Assembly: GCA_944470555.2 (NCBI GenBank)
Contig: OX104130.1
Location: forward strand, 75,025,160-75,089,159
Source of the DNA: Heterobilharzia americana
Lineage: Eukaryota; Platyhelminthes; Trematoda; Strigeidida; Schistosomatidae
DNA length: 64,000 bases
Reading direction: 5' to 3'
Shown: piece by piece, positions 58,290-64,000 of the stretch
Numbering within the stretch: position 1 is the stretch's first letter
Layout of the letters: each line of letters starts with the position of its first letter
Position numbers and translations under genes: made by a program
The notes under the pieces: generated by a model
Seen by the model: only the letters and a program-made list of their open reading frames with translations
Told to the model about the DNA's origin: nothing
The model's database searches: none

Positions 58290-58500
58290 TCATCATAGAC
58301 TAAGACCAAACGGAGGAACGCTGGAAACCTGAAAGCACTGTCCATTTTCTGTTTCGTCCTAGTATGGGACTCATCAGCAGTGGACACCCATGACCCCGTG
58401 CTCGAAGACGTCGAACCCAGGACCTTCAGGTTCTGCGGTCAGGACATTACCATCGAGGCAGCAGGTCAAAATCTAACGGTCCAACTTGAAGCTGATCTAT
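58290..58500 (-). mobile_element. SM-alpha-like SINE with hammerhead core, copy 2
   Basis: Minus-strand tRNA-derived SINE. A-box tgcctcgatgg (58460-58450), 32-nt spacer, B-box ggttcgacgtc (58417-58407), then 29 nt later the hammerhead core at 58377-58351: CTGATGA, stem II GTCC/GGAC with a 7-nt loop, GAAAC. All core bases match the hammerhead consensus. The cleavage triplet and stems I and III could not be assigned by eye. SM-alpha SINE-like repeats with active hammerheads are established in schistosomes. Confidence 0.8.
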
Positions 58501-58699
58501 AAATCTCCACGAACCCTTAAATCGAATCAGTCTAGTGCTTATCGGTGACTAACTTCAAGAGGTGATTCCCGAAGTTACTATGTAAGTCATGACCCGTGGG
58601 GCAAACTGGGTGGACATGAGGACAAATACTTAGCGATGAAATTGAACGACGGTCGCGCTGAGTCGTGAACTGACAGAAGTTGGAAATATGGACGACTAG

Positions 58700-58865
58700 A
58701 TTCCGACCCAGTGGCTCAGTGGTAATGTGCTGGCTGCGGAAATTGAAGGTACCAGGTTCGATTCCTGAGAGTGCAGGGCCATGGGTGAGTACTGATGAGG
58801 AGTCCCACAATAGGACGAAACAGCAAGTTTAAAGTGCTCCCAGGTCTGCAATGTTTCTACAACTG
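58700..58865 (+). mobile_element. SM-alpha-like SINE with hammerhead core, copy 3
   Basis: A-box tggctcagtgg (58712-58722) and B-box ggttcgattcc (58755-58765) match the pol III consensus exactly and are 32 nt apart. The hammerhead core lies at 58792-58821: ctgatga, then an extra gga, stem II gtcc/ggac around cacaata, and gaaac. The three added bases before stem II would disturb the ribozyme core. It faces copy 2 across about 200 bp. Confidence 0.8.
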
Positions 58866-58978
58866 ATGTCACTCCAAGATAAATACCAGCATGAAATCTA
58901 TTATTACATCCCACAAACTCCCAAATCGAATTATTCTTTGTTTGTCGAAATAACACCAAATACATGCAATAGGAGACG

Positions 58979-59615
58979 GAACTTCAAGTGAAGAGAAGAC
59001 AGAGGTGATGAAGATACACAAACAACACCACCAACACCAACACCACCAACAAGCTGCAGTCACTATCACCATCAATGGCAGAAACTTAAAGCAAGTAGCC
59101 TCGCCCACCTATCCAGGCATGGCAGCATCCTTCCAACTACAGGCAGCACACGCACACACGAGGACGTCAAAGCCAACCAGCATCGGAAACACTGTAACAC
59201 AGGCCTCCCTTCATTAATCTGAAACCAGTGTGCAGATCTTCACCACTCAGCATAGAACGTGAACAACATTGGGATTTTGAACAGCAATCTGAGTCAAGTG
59301 ATTCAGTGCTTCTGTGTGATGGTTGAGAGACTTGGCGCGTCACGAAAGGCATTTCCAACAAACTGCAGACATTCATCAACAACTGCTGCCTACGCTGGCT
59401 CGATACTGATACTGAAGATGAGATGAGATGTCGAGAATAATGAGAATAAGCAACAAGCAACTCTGGCAATGAGAGCTTCTGGGCATTCGTGCAGCCAGGT
59501 TCAAAAGATTGCAGAGAAAGAGTGGAATGAGGCCGTGCTACTGAAGCCCTATGTTTCACCAGGAATACAAGGGACAAATAATAATCGTAATAATAATAAT
59601 AATAAACATACAATA
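58979..59615 (+). mobile_element. 5'-truncated RTE-II LINE, degraded
   Basis: Starts at the equivalent of 27520 in copy A (acttcaagtg... gaagacagaggtgatgaagata). It contains an expanded CAC/CAA triplet region (59018-59055), the CATCAATGGCAGAAACTTAAA block and the YGSETW-equivalent region with frameshifts. An internal piece (WIGH...GKRRVGRPR) is deleted near 59465. Ends with the conserved tail and an AAT-rich run (59576-59605). Confidence 0.8.
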
Positions 59616-60399
59616 GGAATGACTCAGTAGTTGTTCCAGACATATAGAAAATTCTAATACTCATATCACAAAAATGAAGAGAGAATTCAAGCTGTATAAA
59701 GTATATGTCAAGTATGTGGAATTATCTTGATATGATTATGATCAATAAATTGCATTGGGAAATTTATCTAGTAAGTGATACTGTTTCATTATGTAATACC
59801 TGTAACAAACTAATTACAATGTTTGATGTACACGCAACACTTTTAACGTTTGCCTCAATAAAGTTTTGTCAAGATATTTTGTTTACAAATAATGCAGAGT
59901 AGAAGCAGTTCTGTTTTTCACCACATTTGTATAATAAGCAGGTTACACATTATTGGAGCTTCAAGTTTATAACTGAATTGTCAGTAGTAAAGTAGACAAT
60001 TTTCTAGTTATTTAGTGGATAATAACTTGATCATTAGAATTTTATTAGCAGTTCACCTTATCGCTAAGTGTTTATCTGACAGAAGAATCCATTCACAGCT
60101 TTATACTAAGAAATCAACCTTCCAAGTTTTTATAGTGTTTCAGTTTATGTGAAAATGTAAAGTAGTGAAGGAGAAAAACATATATACAAGAGAGTGGTTT
60201 TCATAATCTAATAATATTGTCAATTTGTAGCCTCTCTTATCAGGTGATTGTTATACAAAATACAGAACTAAGCTGCCTTAAGTATACACAAAACATAATC
60301 TGTCTTTCAGCTTGTATTCAGACAGCATAGATGTACATAGTTTTAAACGATAAAACTAATATTCAGCTACATGTGTGTTGAAAGCGCACATTTAAACTT
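59616..60399. other. AT-rich, no gene seen
   Basis: No motif or exon signal recognised. Confidence 0.4.
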
Positions 60400-61195
60400 A
60401 AACTAGAAGATCTACAGGCAAAAACTAACAAGTTGACAGAAAAGGCGAGGCAGCGAAGACGGGACTTCAAGTAAACGTAGAGAAGAAGGAGGTGATAAAG
60501 ATACCCAACCAATAACAGCATCAACACCAAAAGACACCAATCACCATGAACGAGATGAATCTAAAGGAAGTCGTCATTACTTACCCAGGCAAGGCAACAT
60601 CGTTTCAACTGGCGGTGACACAGGCACACATGAGGACGTCAAAGCCACGATCGGAAAGACAGCAAAACAGCATTAAGCGTGAACAAGATCCAGATTTCCA
60701 ACACCAACATCAAGTCAGTGCTTCTATGTGATGGTTGAGAGACTTGGCGAGTCACGAAAAGCGTTTCCAACAAACTACAGACATTCATCAACAGCTTCCT
60801 ATGCTCGTTACTTAAGATCAGATATATGGCCAGAAAGAATAAGCAACAAGGAACTCTGGGAACGAACCAACGAAGGAAGAGCCTATTGCCCAACAAATAT
60901 GCAGAGGAAAATGGTGATGGACGTGGCATACACTGAGAAAACCGACTGGGGACATCACATGCCAGGCCAGGTTGTCAAGTGGAATCCAAATGGGAAACGA
61001 CGAGTTGGGCGTTCGAGCTAAAGGTAACATGGAGGAGATCACGTGAGGAAGAAATGAAAGTTTGTGGACAGTCTTGGAACCAGGTTTTGAAGACTGCAGA
61101 GAAGAAAGTGCACTGGAGACGTGCTACTGAATTCCTATGTTACACAAGGAACCCAAGGGAAAAATAACAATTAATAATAATAATAATAATAATAA
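60400..61195 (+). mobile_element. 5'-truncated RTE-II LINE
   Basis: Starts at the equivalent of 27465 in copy A (ctagaagatctacaggcaaaaactaacaag) and ends with the CYTRNPRE coding tail and a (TAA)n run (61167-61195). It has the long (+5 nt) form of the 3' coding junction near 60962-60980, like the young copies, although it is clearly older in sequence. Frames 60728-61021 and 60979-61167 cover the C-terminal region. Confidence 0.82.
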
Positions 61196-63297
61196 TAGTT
61201 GTTCAGTTCTCATTTGAAAGATTCAGTGTGTTGTGCTGAAAGGTAGTTAAATTAGCTTAGTATTTACCAGTATTTTGGAAGTGTACAACGTAGCACTCAA
61301 TAGTCCAGTGAAAATGCTTTAAACATATGTTTACGGTTTGACAAGCTTTTTTTTACTATTCCTTCTGAACGACATCTTTTTTAACATAATATATATGAGT
61401 AATTAGTCAGCAAGATAAGTTTCTTTCAATTTTCTTACATTTAGTTCCAATTTTTAAGAGTAGAAGTCAATAATAGATTATATGATTACACGATTTTCTT
61501 GCATAGTTTAAAGTAATGATTGAACAATTAAGTCTATAGTGAAGTACTAGTAATGTGACCCATTTGATTCAGTCTTCAATGTGTTAAAACTAGGTTGATT
61601 TATTAATATGCATAATTTGTTAAATGATCAATAACAGGAGATTGTTTAAATCCTGACGATGTCAGTAAAACTCACAGTTGTTTGATGAAAGCTGAAAATT
61701 TATGATAATTACCTTTTTCTAGAAATTATTATGGCAAGGTTTAAAACATTTGTAGCATTTCATAATACTTCTATGAATTCATAGTCTAGGCAAAGTTTTA
61801 AAAGCCCTTAGCAGTTTTATCTTCTTGGACCTATAACTCGACTAAACATTAATTAAACTGTACATAAATCATGTTATTTTGGAATAACTACTTAATTTTG
61901 ATAATCCTGTCAATATGATAAAGGTTTATGCTGTAGGTATCAACTTTGAGACTATTTTGTAAATTTTCTTCTTCAATATACTCAATCAAAAATGTATGCT
62001 TAGTAAGCCTTTTAAAAGTAATAAAGCTATTTGTTGAGTTTATTCTTTATAAGTAAACACAGATTACTGACTAAATTAACTATAACAGCAATAAAATTTT
62101 ATATCAATTGAAACTGTTGCGCAGTTGGAAAGGAATCAAATATCTTCTGAAAAAAAAGCAAAAAAATAGTTGGGGTAATAAGTAATTAAGCGACAGATGT
62201 TAAGATTTTCTTAACACGATAAAAATTCGAATTAAATATGTTGTGTAGACGATTATCAATCACATATGTTTGCTATCCTGTTAACTACAGCCACCTTGTG
62301 TTTAGTCCAATGTATAATGTTGATCAGTGATCAACATAAAATGTTACAATATCGAAACCTAGAACATTTTCTTAATCGAGTAATAACTATAGGTTAGAAG
62401 GTATTTAATCTCTTAAGTTAGGTTAACTGAATGTTTTATCGTTTTTTTTAAGTGACAGTAGTAAAGTTTGTGCGGGAATTGACTCATTTCGAAGCATTCA
62501 ATAGGACTGGACAGAAAACTGAGAACCATAAAAAAATCTGCTTCTTCCTGATTGAAGAAACTCCTCAGTAGTACACATGAACAACCTTATGATGGCTGTA
62601 GATCGAATCCATCAGGTTTCCAATATTTCTCTTCCGGATGTTCTATTTCAGTGCATGCTTTGGAATACTACTTCATTTAAACATCAGTTCACGGCTACAA
62701 CTGAAATATTGTGGTGCACATTTTTGTTGTGTGTTGACTTACAACGGTATTATTAAATGTATGTTATTGTAGGCAAGTCAGAAACGTCTGTAATGTGCTT
62801 TAAATGTATAATCAAAGCGAAAGAATACCTTCAATTCAATTAAAATAAACAAGAATCCAGTGTGTAATTTGTGTGTATATTTGACAAGCACCTCTTGTCC
62901 TCATTTACGATCTCATTTAAGATCTTCGCGACTAATTAGTCAGATTCCTGGTTTGATTATTTAGACGTTTTATCAAGCCCACGTGCTTTGGTAGATATGC
63001 TATTATATAATGTAAGATCCAAGCGTATATTCAATTATGATGGCTTCTTGTAAACACTAGCATCTAAAATACCATCTTCTGCTTTCTTGTTTTGGTATCC
63101 AACATAGCTAATTCTACTTCTTTGTTTTCTGATCCATAAGTGAATTGGATTGTATTTCCTATTGAGTTTGTATATGCGAAAAAAAACTGTGAATATACTG
63201 TGATTTGAATACAGTTTATTGTGTCATCTACATACTTCCACCTTATTTTGAGGGTAGAGTTGGAATAATATTCTCAGCTGCCGGTAAACATATCTAC
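61196..63297. other. AT-rich, no gene seen
   Basis: About 2.1 kb of low-complexity AT-rich DNA with no open frame over 60 codons and no repeat family that I recognise. Confidence 0.4.
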
Positions 63298-63640
63298 TAA
63301 GAATAAGCACCAAGAAACTCTGGCAATGAACCAACCAAGAACCCATAGCTCAACAAATTTGCAGAAAAAAGTGGAGATGGGTTGGATTGAACATACACTG
63401 AGAAAACCATTCGGAGACATCACTCGCCAGCCCTTGAGTGGAATGCAAATGGGAAACGACGAGTTGGGCATCTGAGCCGAGGGTGATATGGAGAAGATCA
63501 TGTGAGGAAGAAATGAAAGATTGTGGGGAGTCGTGGAGCCAAGTTTTGAAGACTTCATAGAAGACAGTCAAATGGTGACGTGCTACTGAAGTCCTATGTT
63601 ACACTAGGAACCTATGGGACAAATAATAAATAATAATAAT
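63298..63640 (+). mobile_element. Short RTE-II 3' fragment
   Basis: Starts at the equivalent of 27910 in copy A (aagaataagcaccaagaaactctgg). It has the WIGH/GKRRVG regions in broken frames and ends with the conserved tail and an AAT-rich run (63621-63640). Confidence 0.8.
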
Positions 63641-64000
63641 CGTTACTCTTTCTGTTTATCTATATATTTTGTCATTTAATTTGAAGACTACTTAAGTTAG
63701 ACATAAATCCACCCTAACATGATTTCTTCAACATACCCCAGTTCGCTTATGGAATCTGTGTTCAGTATTGAGCTCATTTCCGTCTGTCTCTCTCTTCTAA
63801 TGGTGCCTTGTCCAGTCTTTGTTTAAATTACAAGGATTGGGTTAGCCTAGACTCTAAGCTATCTCTATTATCACAGACTGTTCCAGGTAAATACTAAGAT
63901 TTTGAAGATCTATGTAAATATTTAGTGATCAATTTTCAGATAATATTCTTATCCAGTTATGTCTCAGTAAGAGAAAGATTTGTTTACAAATATATCCACA
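63641..64000. other. No recognised gene
   Basis: Last 360 bases of the window, AT-rich, nothing assigned. Confidence 0.4.

Noticed and set aside
1..64000. CRISPR array, bacterial operon or prophage
   Set aside because: No regularly spaced direct repeats; spliced genes and eukaryotic retroelements throughout.

Overview
The window looks like nuclear DNA of a blood fluke (Schistosomatidae) or a close trematode relative. Four things point there: tRNA-derived SINEs carrying a hammerhead-ribozyme motif (the SM-alpha type of schistosomes), a CsRn1/Boudicca-type Ty3-gypsy element with a CHCC Gag finger and a tRNA-Trp primer site, abundant RTE-like and CR1-like LINEs plus Penelope-like remnants, and host genes whose first introns are only 34-36 nt long. 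No bacterial features, CRISPR arrays or operons are present. Many long reading frames are shadows of LINE coding strands.

Two host genes are recognisable and are transcribed away from each other. On the minus strand, seven phase-consistent exons from 10783 down to 5914 encode the N-terminal half of an SMG5-like (EST1 family) nonsense-mediated decay factor; later exons were not located. On the plus strand, three exons (46209-46469, 46504-46578, 53577-53675) encode the first three membrane segments and the start of the large loop of a tetraspanin; the rest was not located. Between the two start codons lie about 35 kb made almost entirely of retroelement wreckage.

Layout: 1-470 end of a young RTE-like LINE (called RTE-II here); 735-2510 a second RTE-like family (RTE-I) on the minus strand; 3408-4090 a decayed 18S rRNA pseudogene; 5078-7015 RTE-I scraps around an SMG5 exon; 7747-9665 an old RTE-II copy inside an SMG5 intron; 11285-20130 decayed CR1-like copies; 20340 a Penelope-like scrap; 23115-28560 CR1-like sequence split by RTE-II copy A (25023-28274) with a visible 12-bp target duplication; 28570-33640 further CR1-like pieces; 33840-40430 a plus-strand CR1-like element split by RTE-II copy B (35799-38964); 40872-46037 a nearly complete gypsy element with intact gag and pol; 46800-50800 a long CR1-like element with a PHD-like ORF1, and 51446-51789 a solo LTR, both inside the large tetraspanin intron; 52528-63640 truncated RTE-II copies, a Penelope-like remnant and three hammerhead SINEs in AT-rich DNA.

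The strongest new observations are: a textbook -1 frameshift module (slippery heptamer, 5-nt spacer, 7-bp stem) joining gag to pol in the gypsy element; three SINEs with identical 32-nt A-to-B box spacing and a covarying hammerhead stem II; an unannotated 18S rRNA pseudogene; a run of three micro-introns at the 5' end of SMG5; and a 5-nt insertion near the 3' end of the coding region shared by the youngest RTE-II copies. All homology calls were made by eye from translated motifs; no database search was run.
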